This document shows, in pieces, positions 1-9,300 of a stretch of 64,000 nt of DNA. The stretch's first letter is position 1. Every line of letters begins with the position of its first letter. The DNA is taken from NCBI RefSeq assembly GCF_002797375.1, contig NZ_KZ454941.1, forward strand, positions 3,118,118 to 3,182,117, in the 5' to 3' direction. This stretch comes from Bacillus sp. FJAT-42315 (GTDB taxonomy: Bacteria > Bacillota > Bacilli > Bacillales > Domibacillaceae). The notes beneath the pieces were generated by a model. The model was not told the origin of the DNA, did no database searches, and saw only the letters and a list, made by a program, of their open reading frames with translations. Position numbers and translations under genes: made by a program.

Positions 1-387
1 TTCAAACAAAGCGATGATGCGATGCTTCAATTGCTAGAAATGAGCACAAAAAGAGCCATTCTCGTATTATCGAATGGAAGTAAAACAAACTTTTGGCCGA
101 ACAATTCCCGACCCTCTAAACAAGGAAATGCTGATCGGTTAATACAGGAACTGAAAGCAAAAGGAATTCGGATAAACTCCATTGAAAGAGACCTTGATTT
201 CGGGCAACCATTTCACTCTTTTGATGAGGCCATTCAATTTATGAAACACTATGCACCGAATAATCTTCCAGAAAACTTAGAAGATCATTTGCGAGCTCAC
301 TTAGTTCCAATGGAAAAGAACCCATTCGGCTATCGTTATTACTTACCTCATATCAAAAAAATTGTCATCGTCATTGCAGACAAATAA
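1..387 (+). CDS. SAM-dependent methyltransferase-like protein, C-terminal part (partial)
   Basis: The reading frame is open from the first base of the window and stops at 387, so only the last 128 residues or so are seen; the ATG at 22 is internal. The visible part ends in an alternating hydrophobic strand (KKIVIVIADK). Its composition (RAILVLSNGSK early, an acidic and aromatic middle, YRYYLPH before the last strand) resembles the C-terminal half of class I methyltransferases, but the SAM-binding glycine motif would lie upstream of the window. The binding-protein gene follows after 21 bases, so the two are probably co-transcribed. The family call is tentative; substrate unknown. Confidence 0.45.
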   Translation, partial: FKQSDDAMLQLLEMSTKRAILVLSNGSKTNFWPNNSRPSKQGNADRLIQELKAKGIRINSIERDLDFGQPFHSFDEAIQFMKHYAPNNLPENLEDHLRAHLVPMEKNPFGYRYYLPHIKKIVIVIADK

Positions 388-408
388 ATATCATACTTAG
401 GGGGCACA

Positions 409-1515
409 ATGATGAAAAAAAATATACTCGCCTTATCATTTTCAATGATGCTCATTACATCAGGTTTAGTTGGATGTAATACAAATGAGGCACCGAAGGA
501 AAACAAAGAACAAACAAAGCAGACAGACAAAGCAACACGCACAATTACCGATTCTGCTGGCCGACAAGTAGAAGTTCCAGTTGAAATTTCAACGGTTGCT
601 CCATCTGGTCCGGTTGCTCAAATGGTATTATACACATTGAATCCTGATAAATTAGTCGGCTGGTCAAGAGAACCGAATGAAACAACGAAGAAATATATGG
701 ATAAAAAATATTGGGATTTACCGAGCTTTGGAATGTTTTATGGAGATACGTTCAATTTAGAAGCTTTAATGGCCGCAAAACCTGATGTCATTATCGACAT
801 CGGTGAACCGAAAGATTCCATCGCGACGGATATGGATGACATCCAAAAAAGAACAGGCATCCCAACTATTTTCGTTGAAGCAAAGCTAGATACAACCGCA
901 GATGCGTACTTAATGTTAGGAGATTTACTTGACGAAAAAGAACACGCGAAAAAGTTAGCTGAGTACAGCAAACAGACGATAGAAGATGCTAAAAAATTTG
1001 CAGCATCGATCCCAGAAGACGAGCGAGTGACATTGTATCAAGGCTTAGGTGATGCTGGTTTAAACACGAACGGTAAAGGTTCATTCCATTCTGAAATCAT
1101 TGATGTCGCTGGCATTGAAAACGTAGCTGTATTAGATAAAGCAGCAAGTAAAGGCGGCGGTAATGAGGTGTCACTGGAGCAACTTTTACTATGGAATCCA
1201 GACATGCTTTTATTCGCACCTGGTAGCGTCTATGACAAAGTAGCAGCGAAAGATCCACTATGGAAAGACTTACAAGCGACTCAAAATGGCAATGTCTATG
1301 AAGTGCCAGAAGGTCCTTACAACTGGATGAGCTTCCCTCCTTCCGTCAACCGAATTTTAGGCGTGAAGTGGCTCGGAAACCTCGCTTACCCTGATGTTTT
1401 TAAATACGATATGATCAAAGAAACGAAAGAATTTTATCAACTATTCTATCATTACGACTTAACCGATGAAGAAGCGAAAGAACTGTTAAGTAACTCTACT
1501 TTGAAAAGAAAATAA
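409..1515 (+). CDS. Iron-siderophore/corrinoid-type ABC transporter substrate-binding lipoprotein
   Basis: A 368-residue secreted lipoprotein. The signal peptide ends in a lipobox (GLVGC), so the mature protein should be anchored to the outer face of the membrane. The body fits the BtuF/FhuD fold (Peripla_BP_2, helical-backbone type): an N-terminal RTITDSAGRQVEVP stretch typical of Fe3+/cobalamin binding proteins, then PDVIIDIG and a C-terminal lobe with NPDMLLF. The ATG at 409 follows AGGGGGC; a second ATG directly follows and could also serve. No permease or ATPase gene is visible here; it may lie upstream, or the protein may share a transporter. Ligand not decidable from sequence. Confidence 0.8.
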   Translation: MMKKNILALSFSMMLITSGLVGCNTNEAPKENKEQTKQTDKATRTITDSAGRQVEVPVEISTVAPSGPVAQMVLYTLNPDKLVGWSREPNETTKKYMDKKYWDLPSFGMFYGDTFNLEALMAAKPDVIIDIGEPKDSIATDMDDIQKRTGIPTIFVEAKLDTTADAYLMLGDLLDEKEHAKKLAEYSKQTIEDAKKFAASIPEDERVTLYQGLGDAGLNTNGKGSFHSEIIDVAGIENVAVLDKAASKGGGNEVSLEQLLLWNPDMLLFAPGSVYDKVAAKDPLWKDLQATQNGNVYEVPEGPYNWMSFPPSVNRILGVKWLGNLAYPDVFKYDMIKETKEFYQLFYHYDLTDEEAKELLSNSTLKRK

Positions 1516-1523
1516 GCGTGCGG

Positions 1524-1560
1524 AAGCGAGTGAGTCTAACGGTGACTCACTCGCTTATTT
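1524..1560 (+). terminator. Rho-independent terminator after the binding-protein gene
   Basis: A perfect 13-bp stem (AAGCGAGTGAGTC, 1524-1536, with its complement at 1544-1556) and a 7-base loop, followed by a short T-rich tail. Repeat copy 1 begins directly after it. Confidence 0.85.
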
Positions 1561-1562
1561 CA

Positions 1563-1592
1563 TTCGACAAAAATCGGGGAGTGACAGGCACC
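1563..1592 (+). repeat. Dispersed GTGACAGGCACC repeat, copy 1
   Basis: Full-length copy: TCGACAAAAATCG arm followed by GGGGAGTGACAGGCACC. It sits directly behind the terminator of the binding-protein gene and about 130 bases upstream of the next start codon. Confidence 0.85.
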
Positions 1593-1722
1593 ATTTCTAC
1601 AAAATGTTAGATGATGTTTTAATCAGGTAGTGTTTTGATTTAGGGTAAGGAAAATGATATAGTATTTAAATAGTTATTGTTAGTTAGTGATATTTGGAAA
1701 TGAATTTATGGAGGGGAACATT

Positions 1723-2148
1723 ATGAACAAAAAATTAATAATAAGTACATTATTCTTACTATTAATGCTTTCTTTATTAGGCTGCTCTGAAGAAACCCCT
1801 AATCAGCAATCCAATACTAAAAAAGAGTCAGAGAGTACAAAAAACTTAGCGAATGTGAAGGAATCTGTTTCTAGTGATGAAATAGAAAAAACAATAGGAT
1901 ATATCGAAGAAATCTCTTCCGATACTATAAAGTTTCGAGTAGATCCTAGTATTAAAGAAGCAGAATCCAGTATTCAAAATAGTGATTCTTCTGACCCTGT
2001 CATATTTAAACTGCAAAAAGTTGATGAAAATATTAGTTCTAAATTAAAGGCAGGTCAAAAAGTAAAAGTAACTCATTATTCTTCTTTTGAATATTCAGAT
2101 CCACTTCAAGGAACAGCGACTGATATAGAAATTTTAGAAGAGTCATAA
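1723..2148 (+). CDS. Small lipoprotein, DUF3221-like
   Basis: A 141-residue protein with signal peptide and lipobox (LSLLGC), followed by a charged, Ser/Lys-rich linker. The C-terminal 80 residues (IGYIEEIS start, LKAGQKVKVTHY, then an alternating end DIEIL) look like the small beta-barrel of DUF3221/YobA-type lipoproteins; this is a weak family match by eye. The open frame extends back to 1687, but the ATG at 1723 is preferred: it has GGAGGGG 7 bases upstream and opens a proper signal peptide. Function unknown. Confidence 0.7.
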   Translation: MNKKLIISTLFLLLMLSLLGCSEETPNQQSNTKKESESTKNLANVKESVSSDEIEKTIGYIEEISSDTIKFRVDPSIKEAESSIQNSDSSDPVIFKLQKVDENISSKLKAGQKVKVTHYSSFEYSDPLQGTATDIEILEES

Positions 2149-2360
2149 TAAAAATGAAATTATTCTCAATAGAGTACACACTAATGGTACAAGGCTTTTT
2201 CTCTTAACGTTGTGAATTGTCAAAATCCCGACGCTACCCCTTTAAGGATTCCGCAAAAAAGCATCATGATGCCCCGCAGTTGCGGAGAAATCTGTCTCTC
2301 TATATTGCCATGAAAGACGGATATCCTTGTTGGCGCTCGCTTCAAACACTGATTTTGTGC
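2149..2360 (+). other. Intergenic stretch without a convincing gene
   Basis: About 210 bases before the converging hydrolase gene. A 66-codon frame (2217-2417) runs through it, but it lacks a ribosome site, looks like no known protein and runs into the repeat and the opposite gene. Several short inverted repeats are present (GCATCATGATGC; TCCGCA with TGCGGA), suggesting a decayed or structured region. Confidence 0.4.
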
Positions 2361-2391
2361 CTTCAATCGGCTACGGGGAGTGACAGGCACC
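2361..2391 (+). repeat. Dispersed repeat, copy 2 (inside the 3' end of the hydrolase gene)
   Basis: The core GGGGAGTGACAGGCACC is intact (2375-2391); the left arm is diverged (TCAATCGGCTAC). Read on the minus strand, the core encodes the last codons of the hydrolase frame (W-C-L-S-L-P). Confidence 0.8.
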
Positions 2392-3316
2392 ATTTCTCAA
2401 TCTCTTCTTCTAGCTGAGGATGCGTTGGCTTACCGATTTGATTTTTATACTGCTTCTTCACGTTTAGTACGCTTTTTTCTCCTATATATTCGCGCAACAT
2501 ATGATCCATCTCCTTGACGACATGGCAGTGAATATTGTCCTTCCCTAACGCTTCCACCTTCTGTAAATCAGCGGCGTTCGCTTGCACATCTTTCTCGCCT
2601 GTGATCGCCAACACTGGACAATCCGTTTCTTGTAAAAGATTCAATATCATCTCATCTGTATAGCTTAAATGCTCACGCAGCCACTTAGCGGGAAACTTTT
2701 TAAACTGAAGCTTGATGACGTCTTCCTTAGAAGCTAAAATCGTACCAAAAAATTTATTTTGTTTCTCGGCCACTTTCTTTTCCGAAACGAGTTTACGGAG
2801 GAGAAGTCCCTTGACTCCCTTCATCGTCTTCACTTCTTCGACGATCGCCATATTTTGATACTGCATCGCTGTTTTCAACGAAGTTCCCGCCCCTGCAAGC
2901 AAGATCAATCCCGACACCGGAGATTTCGAATGAGCAATCGTTGTTAAAATACAGCCTTCACTATGTCCTAATAATACAATGCGGTCCAGATCGACATAAG
3001 ACAAGGTTTTCAAAAACTCCACTTGGCTGATCACATCATTGACTAAGTCCAACATCCCCGTTTTGTAAGCATCCCCTTTACTCTTCGCCACTCCCCGCTT
3101 ATCATAGCGAATTGTCACAAAACCAAGGCTTGAAAGAAACTGTGCTAGTTCCTTATAGATGTTCATTTGAAAACCTTTCATATTTCCATCTCGATCAGCT
3201 GAACCAGTACCACTGACGATCACAACCGCCGGATGCTTTTCATGCTCATTCTCTGGAATCGTTACCGTCGCACTTAATAAATACTCCCCTTGAACTATGA
3301 CCTCCACCGTTTTCAT
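2363..3316 (-). CDS. Alpha/beta hydrolase (acyl-peptidase/esterase-like)
   Basis: A 317-residue cytosolic serine hydrolase. It shows the SGTGSADRDGN oxyanion-side motif near residue 35, the nucleophile elbow GHSEG (Ser119), a late acid in TGEKDVQ and the catalytic His in EMDHM. Fold and triad are clear; the substrate is not. GGGGGAAGTAGG precedes the ATG. The HTH regulator gene lies 12 bases upstream, so the two probably form an operon. Oddity: the C-terminal end (WCLSLPVAD) is encoded by the minus strand of dispersed repeat copy 2, so the original C-terminus may have been replaced by repeat insertion. Confidence 0.85.
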   Translation of the reverse strand: MKTVEVIVQGEYLLSATVTIPENEHEKHPAVVIVSGTGSADRDGNMKGFQMNIYKELAQFLSSLGFVTIRYDKRGVAKSKGDAYKTGMLDLVNDVISQVEFLKTLSYVDLDRIVLLGHSEGCILTTIAHSKSPVSGLILLAGAGTSLKTAMQYQNMAIVEEVKTMKGVKGLLLRKLVSEKKVAEKQNKFFGTILASKEDVIKLQFKKFPAKWLREHLSYTDEMILNLLQETDCPVLAITGEKDVQANAADLQKVEALGKDNIHCHVVKEMDHMLREYIGEKSVLNVKKQYKNQIGKPTHPQLEEEIEKWCLSLPVAD

Positions 3317-3328
3317 CCTACTTCCCCC

Positions 3329-3865
3329 CTATTCGTCTTTCCCAGGCATCATCGTAAATGAAAATTTCCGCAAAGTCCTTTGACCATTTGGCTCATTCCT
3401 TGCAACCTTGATCAGTGCCTGTTTCATCTCCTCCAAAAACGCATCGCATTCTTCATCACTTAAATAAAATGGATAGCTTCTAAAACCGACACGATCTCTT
3501 TCCATATCATAATCTTCCGTGTTCACATAATGATGAAAATCAGTTAAAAGCGACATCGCAAATGTATAAAACAACTGAAAATGCTCTTCCTTGCCTCCTT
3601 GCTCTACCGCTTCTTGAATTTGTTGAAACGGATTCGTTTTCAAACGATACACCTTTTCAACCGTTCCTCTTATTTTGTTTTCCTCACAAATTTCTAAAAT
3701 TTCATCCTTCACTAGCTTATTGATATGTCTGTATAAACTCGCTTGTGGAATATCTGGCAACTGCTCGGCAATTACCCGTGTCGTCACTGTTTCCTGCCCC
3801 AACAGCGTCTGTAAAATCCTCATTCTGATCGGATTTAATAGCCCGCTCAATGTTTTATAATCCAC
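3329..3865 (-). CDS. Winged-helix transcriptional regulator (ArsR/HTH_20-like)
   Basis: A 178-residue DNA-binding protein. The N-terminal winged helix is clear: LLNPIRMRILQTLL, then VTTRVIAEQLPDIPQASLYRHINKL as the helix-turn-helix; the C-terminal half is helical and may bind an effector or dimerise. The frame is open to 3958, but the GTG at 3865 is preferred because AGGTGG precedes it at the right distance and homologous proteins begin just before the HTH. Upstream, two TTATCACTT copies and a TATCACTTTTGATA inverted repeat may be its operator. Co-directional with the hydrolase, which it may control. Confidence 0.75.
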   Translation of the reverse strand: MDYKTLSGLLNPIRMRILQTLLGQETVTTRVIAEQLPDIPQASLYRHINKLVKDEILEICEENKIRGTVEKVYRLKTNPFQQIQEAVEQGGKEEHFQLFYTFAMSLLTDFHHYVNTEDYDMERDRVGFRSYPFYLSDEECDAFLEEMKQALIKVARNEPNGQRTLRKFSFTMMPGKDE

Positions 3866-3879
3866 CGTATCGCCACCTT

Positions 3880-3922
3880 TATTATCACTTATAATTATAT
3901 TATCACTTTTGATAATAATAAA
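3880..3922. promoter_or_regulatory. Possible operator of the HTH regulator
   Basis: AT-rich stretch with two direct copies of TTATCACTT and an inverted pair TATCAC/GTGATA-like around TTTTGATA, directly upstream of the regulator start. Assignment is inference from position only. Confidence 0.35.
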
Positions 3923-4004
3923 CAATAAGCAGTTGCTCTCCTCTACTTTTTTTGCCATAATGATATTGATTTTCCAAAGGCTTTATATTAGAAAGGAACA
4001 AAAT

Positions 4005-4245
4005 ATGGACGTACAACTATTTCACACAATTAATGATTGGGCAGGAAAAAATCACTTGCTGGATCAATTCATGATTTTATGTTCAAAATGGGGGATCTAC
4101 CTCTTCATTTTTCTGATTCTCGGAGCAATATTAAATACAAAAAGTCAACGATTGGGCATTTACTGATGTCATCGCTGGCTTAGTCATTGGCATCAGTTGC
4201 TTTGTCGTTGTTCAACGCCTACCTTTTTGGAAAAAGGCAGCTTAG
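4005..4245 (+). pseudogene. Broken PAP2/BcrC-type undecaprenyl-diphosphatase, internal deletion
   Basis: The first frame from ATG 4005 reads like the N-terminus of a BcrC-type PAP2 phosphatase (MDVQLFHTINDWAGKN, LLDQFMILCSKWG, one membrane helix) and stops at 4166. A second frame at about 4158-4245 reads FTDVIAGLVIGISCFVVVQ, the last membrane helix of the same family (the normal ..HYPTDVLAG.. region), ending at TAG 4243. The central catalytic part is missing, and the two pieces are in different frames. An internal deletion with frameshift explains this. Not expected to be functional. Confidence 0.7.
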
Positions 4246-4340
4246 TTATTTTTTACTTGTCTTCAACACTGGAAGAAAAATAGATAATTTTATATAATAA
4301 TGTAAAAGGATGTATATTATCATACGAGGAGGGCTTAAAC

Positions 4341-4619
4341 ATGAAACAAGCAAACAAACCTGTTACCAAAGTGCTTATTAAGCATAAAGAACCTCAAAAT
4401 CTTCATGAATTCGCATCCATGCTCGAAACAATCGCAAAAAAGCTAAAGGAAGATCAGCAATTTGTCTTTTTACAAGGAAATGAAGAAATAGAAGTTAAAC
4501 CCGACAATACAGTAAAAGTAGAGTACCAATACACGACAAAAGGCGACAAACACTCCTTCGAAATCGAATTCGATTGGTACGTTGGAGAAAAAGCGACGAA
4601 AACAATATCTATACGATAG
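4341..4619 (+). CDS. Amphi-Trp domain protein
   Basis: A 92-residue acidic and lysine-rich cytosolic protein. The C-terminal half (EIEVKPDNTVKVEYQY, then HSFEIEFDWYV) has the alternating beta pattern and the buried Trp of the amphi-Trp domain; the N-terminal half is helical (EFASMLETIAKKLKED). A good ribosome site (GAGGAGGG) precedes the ATG. No neighbouring gene suggests a role; molecular function is unknown for the family. Confidence 0.65.
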   Translation: MKQANKPVTKVLIKHKEPQNLHEFASMLETIAKKLKEDQQFVFLQGNEEIEVKPDNTVKVEYQYTTKGDKHSFEIEFDWYVGEKATKTISIR

Positions 4620-4660
4620 CTAAAAGAAACAGGACTCATCTATCGACGACAATCATAAGA

Positions 4661-4710
4661 AAAGTGCCAGAACTCATCGAAAAATCGAATGAGTTCTGGC
4701 ACTCTTTTTA
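4661..4710. terminator. Bidirectional terminator between the amphi-Trp and yfcC-like genes
   Basis: A 15-bp perfect stem (AGTGCCAGAACTCAT, 4663-4677, with its complement at 4689-4703), with A-run before and T-run after, serving the two convergent genes. Confidence 0.9.
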
Positions 4711-4738
4711 TCTATCATTCAAACTAGTAGTTTTCTAA

Positions 4739-6160
4739 TTATACACCAATTTGTACAGCGACAATTAAAGCGACAATCGCAATGATTAACCAGCCAACAA
4801 TAAGCTTCCATACAAATTTCACCCAGCGCTCATACGGTATTCCTGCAACTGCCAGGTAGCCCATCAATGCGGCAGATGTTGGGATAATTGAATTCGTAAT
4901 ACCATCCCCATATTGAAAAGCTAAAACAGCTACTTGTCTTGAAATTCCTAACAAATCGGCTAATGGTGTCATAATTGGCATAGTTGTCGCTGCTTGCCCA
5001 CTTCCTGAAGGAATAAAGAAGTTAACGAATACTTGTACAAAATACATTCCAACAGCATTTAATGTATTCGGAAGAGAGCTAATAACAGACGTCAACCCTT
5101 GAATAATTGTATCGATAATGAAACCACTTTCTAAAATCACTAAAATCGCTCTTGCAAATCCTACAATAAGTGCTCCAAACGCAACTAGTTTCATTCCATC
5201 TACAAAGGCATCAAACATATTATTAATACCGATTCCGCTAACAATACCAGAAGCAAAACCAATAATAATGAAAGAAGCTGTTAGTTCTATTAAATACCAA
5301 TCCCAATTAAATACACCATACATATTAAAGGCTAAGCCACTAATGATAATACATAATATGAGTGCATGCCTTTTTGTAAACTTAGTAAACTGATCCGCTT
5401 GTTGAGCACTTTGCTGTTTATTCATTTCTTTCATTTCAATATCATATACAACACTAAATGATGGATCAGCTTTCACTTTTGATGCATATCTCATCACGTA
5501 CCAGATTGCTAGAGAAATAACAAATAAATAGACGACGAAACGAAAGCCAATCCCACTAAACATCGGTACTTCAGCTATTGATTGAGCAACCCCAACTGTA
5601 AAAGGATTCATCATTCCACCAATGAACCCACTGGCAGCCCCCAAACTAATCATCGCCGTACCTGTCACAGCATCATAGCCTAATGCACGTGCAATCGCGA
5701 TACCAATTGGTACAAAAATAATACTTTCTTCTGCCATCCCCGTAGTTGCACCAGCAATGGAAAATAGGATCATCGTGATCGGAATAAGTAACTTGTCACG
5801 TTTCTCCAACTTAAGTACTGCTTTATAAATTCCTGCTTCAATCGTCCCTGTCGCACGAATAATACCAAAAGCTCCCCCAACTAAAAAGATATAAAAAATG
5901 ATCGTTGCACCACTAGCCATCCCCTCGGGTATAGCCTTGAACAATTCAAAAAAAGTAGTAGGGTTAGATTCAACAACTTGATAACTATCTTTCACAACAA
6001 CCGTTCTTCCATCTACTTCTGTACGTTCAAACTGACCTGCTGGAACAAAATATGTAGCTATTGCAGCTATGATCATAATACAGAAAATAATGGAATAAGT
6101 ATGTGGAATTTTCTTTGTTCTTTCGTTTAAACTGTTTTCTACATTAGTGATTGTTTTCAA
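4739..6160 (-). CDS. YfcC/DcuC-family membrane transporter
   Basis: A 473-residue multi-pass membrane protein of the C4-dicarboxylate carrier/YfcC superfamily (PF03606). Characteristic parts are the N-terminal YFVPAGQFER hairpin, GGAFGIIRATGTIEAGI, GMAEESIIFVPI, GGMMNPFTVGVAQSIAE and FFIPSGSGQAATTMPIMTPLADLLG. The substrate is probably an amino acid or carboxylate; YfcC paralogs are often misannotated, so I leave it open. The start is TTG at 6160, with GGAGGGG correctly spaced; no ATG is better placed. Monocistronic between terminators. Confidence 0.85.
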   Translation of the reverse strand: MKTITNVENSLNERTKKIPHTYSIIFCIMIIAAIATYFVPAGQFERTEVDGRTVVVKDSYQVVESNPTTFFELFKAIPEGMASGATIIFYIFLVGGAFGIIRATGTIEAGIYKAVLKLEKRDKLLIPITMILFSIAGATTGMAEESIIFVPIGIAIARALGYDAVTGTAMISLGAASGFIGGMMNPFTVGVAQSIAEVPMFSGIGFRFVVYLFVISLAIWYVMRYASKVKADPSFSVVYDIEMKEMNKQQSAQQADQFTKFTKRHALILCIIISGLAFNMYGVFNWDWYLIELTASFIIIGFASGIVSGIGINNMFDAFVDGMKLVAFGALIVGFARAILVILESGFIIDTIIQGLTSVISSLPNTLNAVGMYFVQVFVNFFIPSGSGQAATTMPIMTPLADLLGISRQVAVLAFQYGDGITNSIIPTSAALMGYLAVAGIPYERWVKFVWKLIVGWLIIAIVALIVAVQIGV

Positions 6161-6378
6161 TAAGACCCCTCCGGTTGTTCGTTTAAATTAAAGTTTAGTT
6201 ACTCTATTTCCCTCCCTTCTTAATAACCCGTCGTTTATTAGTCGTTAAATGACGAAATAATTACTGTTATATTACACCTTGATCATTTTTTAAAATAATA
6301 CTGAATATTCATTTAATCGTCAAGAGATTCTTTTGGTAAATATCGTTGTTATATACACTTATCTACAAATATTAAGCA

Positions 6379-6408
6379 CAAAAAGCCGAGGAATCATCCA
6401 CGGCTCAT
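6379..6408 (-). terminator. Terminator after the chemotaxis receptor gene
   Basis: On the minus strand a GAGCCG/CGGCTT hairpin followed by a T-run, directly downstream of the receptor stop. Imperfect stem. Confidence 0.6.
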
Positions 6409-6419
6409 CTATTCTTTCT

Positions 6420-8072
6420 TTATTTCAGCTTGAATGTATCTAACGTTCGATTCAAGTCATCGGCTAAATGGCGTAAATTGGTGACCTTTTCACTCATTTT
6501 CTCAAAGGATACCATCTGTTCCGTTGTTGAAGCGGAAATCTCTTCTCCTCCGGCTGCCGCTTGTTCCACTACCGCGCTAATGCTTTCAACATTTTGAAGC
6601 ACTTGCTCTCCGCTTATTTTTGCGTGTTGAACACCTGTTAGCAAACTCGTTAATTCGACCGTAATTGCTTGTACTTTCTGTTCGATATTATCAAATGTGT
6701 TACTTACTTTCTCCATTGACTGACGCTGTTGATCGGCAATATGTACTCCACTTACGACTGATTGTGAGACCTCAGTGATTCCGGTTTGAATAAGCGCTAC
6801 CATCTCAAAAATTTGAGTCGTCGCTCTTGTCGATTCTTCTGCTAGTTTGCGTACTTCTTCGGCAACCACAGCAAAGCCTTTCCCAGCTTCTCCAGCACGC
6901 GCCGCTTCAATCGCCGCATTTAAAGCGAGCAAATTCGTTTGGTCCGCAATATTCGAAACTGTTTGTGCCATGTCTCCAATTTTTGATGTGTAATCAACAA
7001 ACGTCTTCGTCGCTTTTTCAACCTGCTGTGTTGTTTCTTTATTTTTTTCGATTAATTCCTGCTGAAGAGCCATCACCTGTTGACCAGATTGAATCGCCTC
7101 GACTGCTTCTTGTCCGTATGTAACAGCTGTCTTTGATCGCTCCACATTCGTTAAAGATTCACGATCTACCTGTTCGATAAGCGTCACAGCCTGTTGCAAA
7201 TCTTCTGAAATGGATTGAGAGCCTGCTGCTAACTCATCAGTAGCAATCGCAACTTGATTACTCATTTGAATTAACCCCTCATTGTCCGATTCAATCTCTT
7301 TTGCAAATCCTTTTACTTCCTTACTAACGGTTTCAATAGAAAATAATAATCCTTTTAACTGGTTGACCATCGTTGAAAAAGATTCATTAAGTGTCCCCAC
7401 TTCATCCTTCATAGCATACTGGAATGGCTCCACGTTTAAGTTTCCTTGAGAAATTTCATTGGCATGTGAAGCAAGGCTCGCCAATGGCTTAGTGATTGAT
7501 CTCATCATCTGAATACTAATGATCACCGAAACGATGATGAGAGTGATGCTTCCAATAATCGCCGATGTAATAATAAATGAGATTTTCTTTTCCAAATTGT
7601 GTTGAACTGTATCATACTCCTCGTTCACATACAAATTTAATAAGTATACATCATTTAAAATGCCATCTATTCGAATCGATTGCTTCTTCACTTCAACTTG
7701 ATTTTTCGCGTTTAAAAACGGAATCGTTTCACTTTTCCATGCTTTATATTTTTCATTCACCTTTTTAAAAGACTCAACACTTTCTTGATCCTTCAATTGC
7801 TTCGACAATGCTTTCAGTAGCTGATCGATTTCTTCTATATTTTGTTCTGCTTCTACCTTATGAGCATCTGTGACAGTAAAGGAAAAATTATTAACCGCCT
7901 GCTTCGTTGTGTTCATGCTAGCCTCTAGTTTTTGAACGTTTATTAAACTTGCTACATTATCTTTATTTGACGATTGAATGGCAATCATATTGACCAATAT
8001 AAACACAATCATTAAAATCGCTAATACTAATCCGACTAAAGAGTTTAATATTAACTTCTTCTTGAGCGTCAT
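6420..8072 (-). CDS. Methyl-accepting chemotaxis protein
   Basis: A 550-residue chemoreceptor. It has an N-terminal membrane helix (about residues 10-30), a 130-residue extracellular helical sensor region of four-helix-bundle type, a second membrane helix (about 165-190), a HAMP linker ([17 protein letters not shown]) and a long cytoplasmic signalling domain with the conserved hairpin tip ([22 protein letters not shown]). It would signal to CheA/CheW. The ATG follows GAGGAGG and lies 10 bases behind the BMP-lipoprotein gene, so the two are translated from one mRNA. This pairing suggests that the lipoprotein delivers the ligand to the receptor (inference). Confidence 0.9.
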   Translation of the reverse strand: MTLKKKLILNSLVGLVLAILMIVFILVNMIAIQSSNKDNVASLINVQKLEASMNTTKQAVNNFSFTVTDAHKVEAEQNIEEIDQLLKALSKQLKDQESVESFKKVNEKYKAWKSETIPFLNAKNQVEVKKQSIRIDGILNDVYLLNLYVNEEYDTVQHNLEKKISFIITSAIIGSITLIIVSVIISIQMMRSITKPLASLASHANEISQGNLNVEPFQYAMKDEVGTLNESFSTMVNQLKGLLFSIETVSKEVKGFAKEIESDNEGLIQMSNQVAIATDELAAGSQSISEDLQQAVTLIEQVDRESLTNVERSKTAVTYGQEAVEAIQSGQQVMALQQELIEKNKETTQQVEKATKTFVDYTSKIGDMAQTVSNIADQTNLLALNAAIEAARAGEAGKGFAVVAEEVRKLAEESTRATTQIFEMVALIQTGITEVSQSVVSGVHIADQQRQSMEKVSNTFDNIEQKVQAITVELTSLLTGVQHAKISGEQVLQNVESISAVVEQAAAGGEEISASTTEQMVSFEKMSEKVTNLRHLADDLNRTLDTFKLK

Positions 8073-8082
8073 GACAACCTCC

Positions 8083-9048
8083 TCAATTTTTACCGTTGGC
8101 TATCTTTTCTTTTTCTTGCTTCAAACGATCTTCTTGCGCTTTTGTTAAAGAAATGATCCGAATAGGAGCTAATCCTACCCCATTTTCAGCCAATCCTAAT
8201 TCTAGTTGCTTCTCAGTCACTTCTCCTGCTTCCATTAGCTGTGTCGCAATTTCAAACATCGCGACATCCACATTTTTCAACATCGACGTTACAACCGCTT
8301 TTTCCGCATAAAAGTATTGATCAGTATCTACACCAATAGCTAACACTTTGGATCTTTGCGCTTCTTTCAACGCGCCTACACCCGTAAAACCAGCCGCTGC
8401 ATACACCACATCTACTTTTTGAGCAATCATTTGTTTCGCTAGTTGGCTACCAAGCTTGTCATCTCCAAAACTACCCGCATATTTTTCGATGATCGTAATA
8501 TCCGGCTTAACCGCTCTAGCACCTTTCTTAAACCCTTCAGAAAACTGACGAATGACAGGAACATCAGCACCACCGATGAACCCTAACACATTTGACTTCG
8601 TTGTTAACGCTGCTACGACGCCAGCTAAATAACTTCCTTGATCTGCTTTAAAGGTAATTGAAGTGACGTTCTCAAGCTCAGATACTGCATCCACAAGGAC
8701 AAACCGCTGTTCAGGGTATTTCTTCGCCACTTTCTCTAAATCTTCCTGAATCATAAATCCTAGTCCTACGACGACGTCATTGCCTTGTTCAACGAGCTCG
8801 ATTAACCCTTTTTCATATGTTTCCGTATCTTTCACTTCTCGGTAATCGAATAAAATCCCTAATTTATCACGTGCATGAACTAATCCGCTAAAAGCCGAAT
8901 CACTGTAGGATTGATCGCCAAGTCCGACGTCTGATAGCATAATGCCAATCTTCACTTTATCTTTCACACGATCAATCGACTGCTCCTTGCCACATCCAGA
9001 TAAAATAAGTAAACATATTAACATTAGTAGTGCACATTTACGCCCCAT
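8083..9048 (-). CDS. BMP/PnrA-family binding lipoprotein
   Basis: A 321-residue lipoprotein with lipobox ILSGC. It has the BMP family (PF02608) layout: [64 protein letters not shown] and IGVDTDQ. Members bind purine nucleosides or similar ligands outside the cell, either for an ABC transporter or, as in Med, as a signalling protein. No permease genes adjoin it; the partner gene is a chemoreceptor, and a sensor kinase is divergent. A sensory rather than transport role is therefore plausible. Confidence 0.85.
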   Translation of the reverse strand: MGRKCALLMLICLLILSGCGKEQSIDRVKDKVKIGIMLSDVGLGDQSYSDSAFSGLVHARDKLGILFDYREVKDTETYEKGLIELVEQGNDVVVGLGFMIQEDLEKVAKKYPEQRFVLVDAVSELENVTSITFKADQGSYLAGVVAALTTKSNVLGFIGGADVPVIRQFSEGFKKGARAVKPDITIIEKYAGSFGDDKLGSQLAKQMIAQKVDVVYAAAGFTGVGALKEAQRSKVLAIGVDTDQYFYAEKAVVTSMLKNVDVAMFEIATQLMEAGEVTEKQLELGLAENGVGLAPIRIISLTKAQEDRLKQEKEKIANGKN

Positions 9049-9209
9049 GAAGCAACCACTCCCTCATTAATCTTTCCTTCTGTGATATCGTCAATAATTG
9101 AGATCCATTCACTATTTTCACCATGTTTTACAATCCTTTAACAAACTAATAACAAAGCGCTAAATAAAATCCAATTACTGTATAAAAATGAAACTTAATA
9201 ACTATCCAA

Positions 9210-9247
9210 CGACAAATTCTCACAAAAACCAGGGAGTGACAGGCACC
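9210..9247 (+). repeat. Dispersed repeat, copy 3
   Basis: The core lacks one G (AGGGAGTGACAGGCACC), and the left arm is elongated (CGACAAATTCTCACAAAAACC). It sits 53 bases upstream of the kinase start. GTGACA at 9236 with TATATT at 9260 has an 18-base spacer, so the repeat may lend a -35 element to the kinase promoter (weak). Confidence 0.75.
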
Positions 9248-9300
9248 ATGTAAATTTGCTATATTTGGTATAAATAACTACTAAAAGGATTGTTTCTATT

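Noticed and set aside
2217-2417. A 66-codon frame on the + strand
   Set aside because: No ribosome site, no recognisable protein features, and it overlaps repeat copy 2 and the 3' end of the opposite hydrolase gene.
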